Shown here: positions 23,692 to 34,700 of the stretch, one piece after another
Layout: each line of letters starts with the position of its first letter
Numbering within the stretch: the first letter of the stretch is position 1
Assembly (NCBI GenBank): GCA_019671005.1
Contig: CM033723.1
Span: 13,841,254-13,905,253, forward strand
Origin: Hibiscus mutabilis
Taxonomy: Eukaryota; Streptophyta; Magnoliopsida; Malvales; Malvaceae
Reading direction: 5' to 3'
Length of the DNA: 64,000 nt
Translations under genes and position numbers: made by a program
The notes under the pieces: generated by a model
What the model saw: the letters and a program-made list of their open reading frames with translations, nothing else
The model's database searches: none
Told to the model about the DNA's origin: nothing

Positions 23692-26600
23692 TGAAACACC
23701 CCCTAACCCGATTTAGGAATAAACCAAATTAGGAAGTGTTTAGAAACAAACTTTTATTCAAATATATAGCATTGAAACAAAATATGATGACTGAGCACTT
23801 CACAAATGAGTATCTAAACCAGATTCAGGGTAATTTAAAACTTTTTACAAGTTGGGTAGACATTAAACTTTAAGTCATAAGCAGACAGATCATACACATC
23901 TTAACAAGGACTCATTAGTCACCAGACCATAACTTGTTCTTATAAATTAGTTACTTCAAACTATAACATTTATTGCTACCATACAAACTACTACGATAAG
24001 CCTTTGGACATCACATGCATAACATAGTTTAGCCAATAAATAATTATTCGAGACATTTTAGACTATATACAAGGAGTTTTAGTCTCCTTGTTTACCATTA
24101 ACCAATTAGATCAACACTTAATTCAATTCTAGACAAATACAGGTAACTTTCGCATAGCATGATTAAAACATAGGCCATATACATTTAAACATTTACTCGT
24201 TCCAAACATTAAACTAGTCCTTTTTAACTATACTACTTTTACTTAAGGTTTAACTCAACGCTATACATAATCAAGTTGTAACATACATACTCTCAAGATG
24301 TTTGAGCTCTTAAGAACATCATAGGCAACTAAACAACAAATTACATTCAATACGTAGAAATCACTAAGTTTTAGCATAATCATTCTCATGTTCATCACTT
24401 TTAATCTTATTTAAGTTATAAGGTGTGCTACCCAATTTATTCATGATCCGAATCCTTTAAGGCATCATAAATCACATGGCTTCAAAGATGGTTAAACACT
24501 CAATTACGACACTAGTATTATTTAGCTATCAAGCAACTACTAAATCATGCCAACTATTAAATCACATGCAGCATGCCATCACCAAGAAATAATAATAATG
24601 ATCATAAGGGCCTATTACAAACATGAAAACTCATTAGGCTTATGTACATGATAAGCCATAAAAGGAATCTGACATATCAATGCATGCTTAACCACTATGT
24701 GCCACCAACTAGGAGTACAGTAAGAATTTACAAACATACGTCCTGGTTGTTGTGATCTCGTCCAAGCTCTTTAGATAAATGGAGGTAATGATACCCTGAA
24801 ATGTTGGAAAGAAAAGGGTAAGCAATTCCTTAGTAAGGTAGCACTGATAACCATAAATATTTATAGTTAAATGTTTTAATATTTCAAATCTATTCTTTCA
24901 CCCGAGATTTTCATTTTAGGCATGCTTCTACCTTGATCATAAACAAATCTATTTTTAATTTAACGTCGTATAGGTACATAGGATCACATATGACATAACA
25001 AGAATTTATCTTCACTAACCATTAATTATCCAACTTAGTCTCTTAATATCATGGCTTGTTCATTACATATAATGTTCAAACTTTACACCTCAAAGTCATA
25101 CATTACTTGCCTAGTAAGGTATTGAGTAATTTCTTATCAATTCCTGATTAGGAGATACTTGATTATAGACCATTTAGTTTATATCTCATGTACATACATA
25201 CATCTGCTTAATTAATCCACCGTACTATTGTATTTCTATAATAATATTCCAATAGTTATGTTATACACACTTATATATATAGCAAAGCATTCCAAACATA
25301 TTCAATTGTATCCAAATCAATCCAATTAACATATATACACTACTTATACTTTACAAAACAACTCAAGAATAATCAATTCTATTCAAACCAGCCCAATTAA
25401 AATGTATACTTTTCTTATACATTGCAAAACAACTCAAGCATAATCAATTCTATTCAAAACAGCCCAATTAACATGTATACTTTACTTATACATTGCAAAA
25501 CAGCTCAAGCATAATCAATTCTAATCAAAACAGCCCAGTACTTACCTCGTATTCCAGCTAATGGTTTCACTCAAAACTCAAATATTTATAAAATAATATA
25601 TTTATCAACAAGAAATGCTCTGGAAGGCTTCAGGCCTATCCCAATACTTTAAACTACACTTACAGTTTCTATCCATGCTAGACTTTGATCCACTTTAGCC
25701 CTTAGTCCTTCGAACTCTCTCTTGGTCTAAAGTAACAATTAAGGCAATTATACATTAGAACCTTTCCTAACAACCATCCATTTGTAAACTACTCAGATTT
25801 CATGTATACATATAATTTCACACAAACAGTCCACTCAAGGTTCTTAAATGTGCAAAATAGTCCTGAATACTTTTCTACATTACCAAAACAGTCTATACAC
25901 TTGTATACATGCTTATATATATGTCAAACAGTCCTTAATATGTTTATGTGCCTTCAAAACAGTCCAATGTTCACATACACACACATACATACTCAAAACA
26001 ATGTACCATATATTCATGTACACACAAAACAAGGCACCCTTCATACCTATGTATATACTTGATCACAGCAGCTAAAATCATTCACTATGTGCATCGAATC
26101 AATCCTTTAATCTCAAGAATTCACTTTTGAACTTAGTTAATAGCCTCCAGTTCATACATTTTCATTTATACATACAAAGCATTCTTAAGTTTCCTTATGA
26201 ATTCCAAGACAAACCAGGGTTCGACTCTAATCAACAGCAACGTCTATAATAAGCTCAAATTTTTAACTTATTATTCACAAGGATTTATTCATAAAGTCCT
26301 TATTTTACATTTAACATGAATTTTGAATGTACTCTCAATACATAGTAAACTTTCAATTTCTAGTAATGCTCATCACACCATTCGAACTGCTCAAGCATTA
26401 TCCTTATAATAATCAATTCAAAGAATTTCTACTAACTTGCCAAACATCCATATTATGCCCAACAACATCTATTCAAATAACCCTTAATACACTATCCATT
26501 TCATAATCATCATTTATAATTATAAAAACAGTTTCTCCCCTGCCCTTAATCTTATGAAAACAGATTCAAAGGTTCTATAATCATACCAAATAATAATTCA

Positions 26601-27163
26601 ATCAAGCACCTTATTCTTACATAACTTATGGTTTACAACATGAATTAATTTCCTATTAAATCTAATCAACAATGGACTCAAGAGAAATAACTAAATCAAT
26701 TTCTCAACTTAAATCAAAATAAAGGTGAAAGAAAGAGCATATCACCTCCTTTGTCAAGAGATTTTAAACGAAACCTTAAGGATTTAAACAAATTCAAAGC
26801 TTCTTCAAGCTTTCATGGCCACCATCAACTCCCTCTCTCTAATATCATAATCAGTTTTGAGAAAGATAAGAAAACAATGTTTTCATTTGTTTTCTCCAAT
26901 CGAGCCACCTAGCATACACGTTCCCTCCACATTGACATGTGTATAAGCACCATATTAATATGAAATTTAACATGCAAACCTACTAATTTCCTTATCTTTC
27001 GGTTTAGTCCATTCTAATTTGATCATATACATTTCCTTATTTTACATTTCTTTTTAATTCGGCCTTAAGCCCTTAATAAAATCAAATTCATAAATGGAAG
27101 AAAATTATTTAAATTGCATTTGAATTATCAACATATTTCTAAGCCAACTTCTGGGATATTACA
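23692..27163 (-). repeat. Element K 5' LTR (right, 3472 bp)
   Basis: Closely similar to the left LTR over shared parts, with substitutions and small indels. Three 71-bp units occur at 25331, 25402 and 25473. After the third unit the sequence jumps from agccca to gtacttacctcg, skipping the 1.6 kb present in the left copy. The weak overlapping ORFs at 25802-26130 have mirror images in both LTRs and are not genes. Confidence 0.85.
25322..25540. repeat. 71-bp tandem repeat, three units, K right LTR
   Basis: Unit landmarks at 25331, 25402 and 25473 keep the 71-bp period of the left LTR. The last unit is truncated at the deletion junction near 25536. Confidence 0.88.
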
Positions 27164-28312
27164 CCTAGCAGCTGCGTCATAGCACTGCGGTGCGAGATAG
27201 ACTCTTCGCGGTCGAGATAGACTCTTCGGGGTCAAGATAGACTCTACAGAGTTGAGTTAGACTCTACGGAGTCAGTTCAAACTCTACGGTGTTACATAGC
27301 ACAAAATGTGTGAGTATGAGGAGCAAAAAGCTTCTTCGAGTATGTACTCATCTCAGTCGCTACGACAATGCAGATGCTACGGCGTCGTAGACACTACGAT
27401 TTTGTGATGACTCGCGTACCATGGTATCACATTATTTTTACTTTGAGCTATAATACTTGAAATGCAATTATGCAGGTAGTTAAGCTAAAAAGCTTAATGT
27501 CCACAAGACTGGTAAAATAGATCGAATCCTATGATTTGAATATTACATTGGTTTAATGAACTATACATGTAAGGTAGTTCTATGCATGATAAAATATTAT
27601 CAACTGCAATTGGGACACGCTTGCCATTTTTCAAAAATTGTATTGCACTATTATATGACAGAGGGTAGATTTGATAATTACCTTGGACCATAAGATTTTA
27701 CAGTACAGTTACATGACTTTACAAAACAAAATTATTGCAGTACAAATTTCTTACATGATTATTCCTGCATTACAGATTACATGATTTTATTCTTTGGTCT
27801 ATAATACATGAAATGCATTTATGCAGACAGTTAAGTTAAAAAGCTTAACGTATATTTGATTAATAAAATAAATGCTTGATGTTATGATATAAACTGTAAT
27901 TGGGATTAGCTTGCCATTTTTCAGGAAATGTATAACACTTTTAAATGACAAGGGAATGACTTTAATAAGTTTATTTTATGTTATTTCTATACATTAAAAT
28001 GCTTTACTCCAATTTATAGTTGCCTCACTAAGTGAATACTTAGCGTGTGCTTTTTCACACGCAGGTTATTGGAAACTTACCGGAAGAGGAGCCAAGCATG
28101 TTAAACAAGATGCAATTTGCCAAACATCAGTAAGACATTCTAAATTTATGATATTCTTTAGTGGGCATGTATCAATTTATTCATTGGTTAATTTATAAGC
28201 TAGTTTTATGTCAGATGTTTTAAAAAAAAATACAAGTCAGGAAATCAGCAAAATAATTTAGTAACATCTTCAATGTGTATTTAATCATCAAATATACGTT
28301 GAGGTTGTTACA
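27164..28312 (+). repeat. Element D 5' LTR, part 2
   Basis: Continues the D LTR after K and ends at ggttgttaca (28312), directly before the leader with the primer site. It holds the second half of the hairpin array and, near 28047-28062, the sequence gcgtgtgctttttcacacgc with an inverted repeat GCGTGTG/CACACGC, common near the R/U5 border of such elements. No gene is seen. Confidence 0.85.
27182..27403 (+). repeat. UNCG-type hairpin array in D LTR, part 2
   Basis: Copies: GCAC-TGCG-GTGC at 27182, GACTC-TTCG-CGGTC at 27200 (closing pair broken), GACTC-TTCG-GGGTC at 27220 (one G-T pair), GACTC-TACA-GAGTT at 27240, GACTC-TACG-GAGTC at 27260 (perfect), AACTC-TACG-GTGTT at 27280 (one mismatch), GATGC-TACG-GCGTC at 27373 and a degenerate GACAC-TACG copy at 27390. 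Confidence 0.85.
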
Positions 28313-28317
28313 TTAAG

Positions 28318-28329
28318 TGGTATCAGAGC
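28318..28329 (+). other. Element D primer binding site (tRNA-Met)
   Basis: TGGTATCAGAGC, a full match to the usual initiator tRNA-Met complement, lies five bases after the LTR end at 28312. Confidence 0.92.
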
Positions 28330-28669
28330 TACAGGTTTAGCCGGTTCTGGATGCTAAACCGAGTTTGTTATAAGTTGTCAGTAAACACATGCCATATAAT
28401 GTCATATTACTGATGTGTTGATTGTATGACTTGAAGCTGCTCCTCATTAGTAATAGATGAGATAAGATTATAATAAGAAAAGTAAGACGCTACTGGATTT
28501 CGTCAATCGACGAATCTCAAAGGTCAAGAAAGCACTCACAGCGAATACAATGAAGTAAAATAGTTATTGTAATCAACTTAAGTGTGAGTTGAGTTACCTG
28601 CATTGTAAGGAGCTAATGCAGTAATTATAAGATGTTAGTCTTTAACATCTATACATGCACTTAGGTTTA
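28330..28669 (+). other. Element D leader, no gene
   Basis: Untranslated leader between the primer site and the E insertion point. No ORF or domain is seen. The last five bases, gttta (28665-28669), are the left half of the E target-site duplication. Confidence 0.7.
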
Positions 28670-29659
28670 TGTAACACCCTGAATTGGGCCTAGAAGAATG
28701 TTACCAATTTTGATTTCTAAGAAATATAATACCCAAATTATGACTTAGAATTTTAGTGTGATCCTAAAATGACTTGAACTAATTGAAATGTCTTTAAGAA
28801 TAATCCAATGGTTAAATTAGGACTCAATCGAAAATCTTGATAAGTTAAGAGCTATATTATAAGAACTTAAAAGAGTATATTTCAACACTGGGATGTTAGG
28901 ACTAAGTTGAAATTAAAGAAAGAAAAGATAGCTAAAGTCTAAAGGACAAAAATAAGGGAATGAAAAAGAAGGATGTTATTTACCCTAGGACTAAAATAAA
29001 TGAAATTGGAATTGGAAGCTTGTATGCTAACAAAACAAGCTTATAATGGCTTGTACACATGTCATAGGAAAAAAAGAAGAGGGCATGTGTTGGGGGGAAG
29101 GATCACGGCATAAGGGAAAGAGGAAATAAGCAAGCTCATCTTCTTTCCCAGTATCACCGAACCCTCATAGTTTAAAAAGAGAATGCGAGAATTGGAGATA
29201 CAAGTAATTCATTGAGCTTTTCAAGCTTTGGATCGATCCTAGGGTCTTCATTTGAATGGCATAGTGAAGGGGGTAAGAAATTCATTTCTTCCTTTCCTTA
29301 TAGTGATCACTAACTTGAGAATTTATCTAGAAATATTTTATGAGCATGGTGCTGTTAGGCTTGTCCGAAAATGATTATAGGATATGAATTGAAAGCTTTC
29401 AAAATTGAGAAATTTAGATTACTAGGCTCTCATGTGAATCGATAGAAAAATTTAAGGTATTGAGCTTGTTTATCAATGTATTCAAATGCATGTATGTATG
29501 TGAGTATGAATCGGGTCTGTTTTAGGAGCTTATAAGGGGCTGTAATAGAACCAATTGCTAAGGAAATGTGTATGGTTGCTGGAAGTTGAGGATAGGGTTT
29601 GCTTTGCAAAGATATGGACTGTTTTGACACTATTTTTAGGATGAATTTCGAATGTAAAA

Positions 29660-29890
29660 AAATGCAGTTTTCAAGTGCGGTTTTACTGCTGTGCAGAATT
29701 TAGTTAAATATACTGCAGTTTTATAATTATAACACAGTGCAGTCTTGATTTGGAATAGAACAGTGCAGATTTTATAGCTTAAAACTGTACAGAATTTAGT
29801 TATATACAGTGCAGAATTGAATTTGGAATAGTGCAGTTTGTGTGTGCAGATTTTAGTGAAATGCAGTTTTGATTAAGGGAACTTATGCAG
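29660..29890 (+). repeat. TGCAG-rich cluster in E 5' LTR
   Basis: About ten TGCAG words, several as cagtgcag, occur in 230 bp with loosely repeated surroundings (gaatttagtta, tttggaata). The 3' LTR keeps only the first few, near 47370-47445, because a deletion removed the rest. Confidence 0.7.
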
Positions 29891-31179
29891 TTTTAAAAAG
29901 ATAAAAATGGACAATGCCTTAATATTTATAAAATCATTAGGAGAAAACATAACTAAATTCTGGATTGTAGAATGAATTGTAGAAATGAAACACTAAGGAG
30001 AGTGCAAACTGTCCAGTGTTGTAAACCGCGTTGTCTTTAAACAAAAAACTGTATTAATTGGAAAAAAATTAAAATGCAAGGTCTATATGGTTAGAAATAC
30101 AATTAAGTTATCTTTCCAAGGTGTAAACCAATTGAAATTTTGACTTACGGAATGAAAGTTATGCATATTTTAGTAAGCAGTGCACAAGCTGCCAGGCAGT
30201 AGCAGCAGCACCTTTGATGTTTTGAAATGAATGACTTATGTATTGTTACCTTGTTTTGAAGAAATGAATGTATCTTGTCGTGACCTTGATTTACTAGTAT
30301 GAATTGTTAGAACAAGGAGTAAACCTTATTGAAGAAGAAAGGAGTGGCCAAGCTAGTGGCAAACACAAAGGAGTTTGGATCCAAGACTAGCTAAGCTTGG
30401 AGTATTGTGAGTGTGTAGTTTACAATAGGGTTAGGACTTAGGTCCTAAAAAATGTGCATGATTATCTTCTTGCCATTGATATGCCATGTTAATGATCTCA
30501 ATTTTAACTTGAATATGAATAAAAGGGAAGAATGGACTAAACTAAAATTGTGAATAAGTAATAGCATGCAAATTGAGAAATTAATTAGAAAGAAAAGTGA
30601 AAACAAATGCTTGTTTCTTGTTCTTTATTTTGCCTATTCAAGTAATGGTATATATGTATGATAATGATATATGATGCTTGATCCTTGAATCATGAATGAA
30701 ATTCACTTGAATACTTACTTGAATTGTATTGTCTTGATCATGAAACACATGAAAATGTGAATTGCAAAGTGTAGAGCTAAGGCTCAATTGGCCTAAGGGC
30801 TGTGTATAAGAACATGATCTTGCAATGTATCACTTGAATTGATCCTTGAATAAGTTATTGCTTGACATAAACATGTAATACTTGAATAAGTGATTCATAA
30901 TTGAACAAAGCCTTGGTTGTTAGTGGTCATAGGTAGAAGGGCATGCCTTAGAGTCTAGAGGTCATTGTGTTAGGGTGGACTATGGTCCAGGGCTAAGGCC
31001 CCTAATTGGCAACAGATGGAGGGTACGTATGTGTGGTCTTTGGCGACAGTAGGAGGGTTGACCAATGCTACAGTACATCTTGTGGCGACAGTTGGCTGGA
31101 GACTCGATTACCTGGACAACTAAATACCAAATGCTTAAACTAAAGAAAGCAAATGAGAAATAATTATAGAGTAAAGCTT

Positions 31180-31400
31180 ACATGATACTTGAGTGTCTTG
31201 ATACACGAACTACTTGATACTTGAATTACATGATACTTGAGTTACTTGATACATGAACTACTTGATACTTGAATTACATGATGCTTGAGTTACTTGATAT
31301 ATGAACTACTTGATACTTGAATTACATGATACTTGAATTACTTGGCACTTGAATGCCTTGATACTTGAATTACTTGGTACTTGAATTTCTACTTGAATGG
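31180..31400 (+). repeat. 16-bp repeat in 48-bp higher-order units, E 5' LTR
   Basis: Units of the type atacttgaattacttg follow each other, and three variants make a 48-bp block that recurs about three times. The same array lies in the 3' LTR at about 48495-48720. Confidence 0.8.
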
Positions 31401-32416
31401 TTTATAATCCTTCTTGCATCGATGTGTGTCTAATGTTTTGCTTGAAATGATATGTCACTAAATTTGAAAATGATAAGTATTTATTTAAAGCATGAATTCG
31501 AATTGCTTCCATCTTTGACTAGGCTTCAACTTAGCTAATTGATACATGTACTGTTAATTGGTTAGAACTAGTTGCTACCTCACTAAGTACATTCTTGTAC
31601 TTATCACTCTCGTTTCTATTCTTCCTAACCACAGGTTAAAGGATTCGATCGTTGCTTGATCCTGAAGCTTGAATTCTTGAGCTCAAAGCAAGACACAAGC
31701 ATAGCTAAAGTATGGACATACTTGTTTTGTACTGCCCTAGTTGGTGGCACATAGTTGTATATAATGTCTAGTGCATGCATTTTGAACACTTGAACTTGTA
31801 TATGTATATATGTCTTAAATGGGCCTATCATGTTATGAACTTGGTGGTTAATGTAAATTAAGTAATGAACTATAATTCTATGTAATGGAAATGTATCTTG
31901 TTGCACATATAAGTATTGATGTGTGTCTAATGAATGTTCAAAGTAATTGACCTAGACTATTAGGTTATTCGAATATCTTGTGAAAGAATATAGTCTCATG
32001 TGTAAACATACCTTGTTGTAGTATTTTTATAAGCTTGAATGGTAAATGCCGAAAGGTAAGGGTGGAATATGATTGCTTGGAATCAAGGTATGTGCAATGG
32101 TTCATGTCTAGTAAGTTATGCATGAAATGTTATATGTAATCAAGTTAATGAACAATGAAATGAAAATGGAAACTTGTTTGCTTTGTGGTTTCGAATGATC
32201 ATGCTGTATGATGATGATAATTAAAATTTTTGGTAACCTATAATGTATGTAAAGGTAGTTGCTTACATGATAAGTTTAAAATGTTTGGTAACTTTCTAGT
32301 TAAGTAACTCATCTAATAGGGATGAGTTAACCTATTTTTGCCTTGTTCATGCTTGTAATGTACTTTGTAATGCTCTCGAACCGATTTTCTGCCAACCTGG
32401 GGTAGGGGGTGTTACA

Positions 32417-32434
32417 TTTATTGGTAATCAGAGC
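32417..32434 (+). other. Element E primer binding site
   Basis: The first bases after the LTR, tttattggtaatcagagc, resemble the tRNA-Met site TGGTATCAGAGC with one extra A. Confidence 0.75.
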
Positions 32435-32571
32435 TTTTTAGTCTATTCTAGGACTAAACCGAGCTCTCTTGTATCATATAGGATACTTGTGCCACCTAGG
32501 AGACTTGTATTGTATAGCTTGTGTCTTTGCTTAACTAAACTGAACCCCTAATTGTTCTCTTTGAATGTAGA

Positions 32572-33780
32572 ATGTCTGAAACAAGGCTCGCTCGGGATGA
32601 TGAAAGTCCTGTAGCCTCCTCAAATGAAGGAGATAGTGTGAGGATGGAGCAGAATCCTCCACAGCAACGAGTTGAACCTAGAGCCTAAGCTGTTGCTCAA
32701 CAGGAAGCTCCTGCTGTAAATCCTGTGCAGCAGGAATGTCTCCTGAGCATGAACGAGATGTTCGATCATCTTGTAACTATTTTGAAATGAGACCATCCTA
32801 TTCTACCTCCTGCTACTGTTCCAACTAGAGCCCCAATTGACAAACTGGCTCAACACTGGGCTTATACCTTTACCTGTACTGATGAAGCCAATCCCAAAAT
32901 CGTTAATTATTGGTTAGAGGCCACTACTCGAATCCTGACCAAACAACTGCTCTGTTCTGATGAACATAAACTTGAATGTGCTATAGCCCTATTGGCAGAT
33001 GAAGCTCTGAGCTGGTAGGAAACCACTACACTGACTGCTCCTGCTGAAGCTGTAACTTGGAAATTCTTCCTCGAGGAATTTAAGAAGAAATACATTAGTG
33101 AACAATACCTGGTCGAGCATCGGAAGCGTTTCTTGTACCTCAAGCAAGGTGGCCAACCTATTGAATAGTACGTGAGTGACTTTTGCAAGTATTGCAAATA
33201 CGGGTCGAAATACATCAAGACTAATGCTGAAAAGTGTAGGATGCTTATTGATGGATTGAATGATGAGCTAAGTCCAATATTCACTGCCCTAGATATCACT
33301 GACTTCCAGAATTTGGTGAACTGGGCCATTGCAACCGAGGAATGATCCAGGAATGCAAAAGCATAAACTCCTGGAAAGAAAAATGATCCAGGAATGATGA
33401 CAAGCCTCACTGGCAATCAAAGAAGTCCAAATATTGTAAGGATCACTCTTCAAATTACACTACTGCTCAGAAAAACAACTTCATACTGAGACCTCAATCG
33501 GTATCCAAGCCTTCAACCCCGATCATCTCTATTGATAGTATGAGGAATTCCGGTAAAGCTACTCAATATCCTACTTGCAAGTTTTGCCAAAAACACCATA
33601 CTGGTAAGTGTAGAACTTAACAGAATCTGTGTTACTTATGTGGAGCCTCTGATCACTATATCAGGGATTGTCCTCAGAATCCTAACAAGGTTCTGACTCA
33701 AACTCCTGCAAATGTTAGCTCAACTTCTTCCATTCAAAACAAAGGTCCTAGACAAGCTCAGTCTGGAAATTAGGGAAGGG
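32572..33780 (+). pseudogene. Element E gag polyprotein
   Basis: Starts at the ATG in gaatgtctgaaacaagg (MSETRLARDDESPV). The capsid is recognised by WLEATTRILTKQL, CAIALLADEALSW, WKFFLEEFKKKYI and FTALDITDFQNLVNWA. Stops in the same frame include TAA at 32686-32688 and others near 32788, 33016, 33166 and 33343. The CCHC zinc knuckle CYLCGASDHYIRDCP is intact at 33630-33671 but in another frame, so a frameshift lies between about 33400 and 33620. Confidence 0.88.
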
Positions 33781-33839
33781 CAAAGGACAGCATTTGAATG
33801 CCCCTACTCACCAGGAATCTCGAGCTTCTGCTTGAATCT

Positions 33840-34400
33840 ATCATATCCGAGGAAAAGAAGATGAAGAATCACCCGATGTTATAGCAAGTACCATTGAGTT
33901 AAATTCGACTCATGTTTATGCTTTAATAGACTCCGGATCCACTCATTCTTTTGTATGCTCAACCTTGATTGAAAAGTTGAACTTAAAGCCTGAAATTGTA
34001 AAGCAAAGCCTTGTAGTTTCGAACCCTATAGGGGGAATTACAAACATAAGTCTTATTTGTAGAGATTGTCCCCTATTCATTCAAAATGTACCATTTCTTG
34101 TTAATCTATATGTACTACCAACTTGTGAGTTCGATCTAGTACTAGCACTATATTGGTTAAGCAAGCATGAAGCCTGGGTAGATTGCTTAAATAGGAGACT
34201 TTACCTCTGATGTTTAGGAAAGGAATCAATTCTTCTAATTGACAAGAAACCGACCTCAATCTTTGCTACTATGGTCTTACAAGATGAATTTGAATTCGGC
34301 TTACCTAGTGTGCCTATTTTATCTAAATATCTCGATGTTTTTCTCGAGGAACTCCCTGGTCTCCCTCCAACCAGAGAAGTAGAGTTCGGGATCGATGTCT
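33840..34400 (+). pseudogene. Element E aspartic protease
   Basis: The active site ALIDSGSTHSFVCS is intact at 33920-33961 (D-S-G at 33929-33937). The domain continues with IEKLNLKPEIVKQSLVVSNP and FDLVLALYWLSKHEAWVDC, ending at a stop at 34208-34210. Sequence beyond it (LDVFLEELPGLPPTREVEF) is the usual bridge to the reverse transcriptase. Confidence 0.88.
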
Positions 34401-34429
34401 AACCTGAATAACTCTAGCGTCCATCACAC

Positions 34430-34700
34430 CTTATCAAATGGCACCTGTTCAGTTGAAAGAACTCAAGAAACAACTCCAAGAGCTACAAGACAAGGGTTTC
34501 ATTAGGCCTAGCTCGTCTCCCTGGGTGCTCTAGTCTTGTTCGTGAAGAAGAAGGACGGGACTATGAGACTCTGTATTGACTACAGACAATTGAACAAACT
34601 TACTGTCAAGAATCGATATCCTCTCCCTAGGATTGAAGATCTTTTCGATCAACTCAAAGATGCTGCAGTATTATCAAAGATCGATCTACAATCAGGATAC
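34430..34700 (+). pseudogene. Element E reverse transcriptase, 5' part
   Basis: Fingers and the start of the palm are present in one frame from about 34530: KKKDGTMRLCIDYRQLNKL, then KIDLQSGY at the end. The domain breaks exactly at 34700, where element G begins, and resumes after 40628 in the next codon of the same fold. A stop and a frameshift lie near 34400-34530. Confidence 0.9.

Larger units (their letters stand above)
18152..27163 (-). mobile_element. Element K: LARD-like element, long LTRs with 330 bp inside
   Basis: Two LTR copies (18152-23361 and 23692-27163) begin TGAAACACCCC and end GATATTACA on the plus strand. They surround 330 bp with a polypurine tract at one end and a tRNA-Met type primer site at the other, both in minus orientation. 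No gag or pol remains, which matches large retrotransposon derivatives that depend on enzymes from other elements. The target site in D is catag on the left and cctag on the right, one mismatch. Confidence 0.88.
28670..32416 (+). repeat. Element E 5' LTR (3747 bp)
   Basis: Begins TGTAACACCCTG and ends GGGGGTGTTACA. It contains a cluster of TGCAG words (29660-29890), a (16-bp)x3 higher-order repeat (31180-31400) and a block gcgacagtaggaggg near 31044 shared with the K LTR. No coding region is supported; the ORFs at 29430-29630 and 31625-31906 are chance. Confidence 0.9.

Noticed and set aside
32907..33416. 169-residue minus-strand ORF inside E gag
   Set aside because: It is the antisense of the conserved gag capsid region; no domain is seen on the minus strand and gag similarity on the plus strand is clear.
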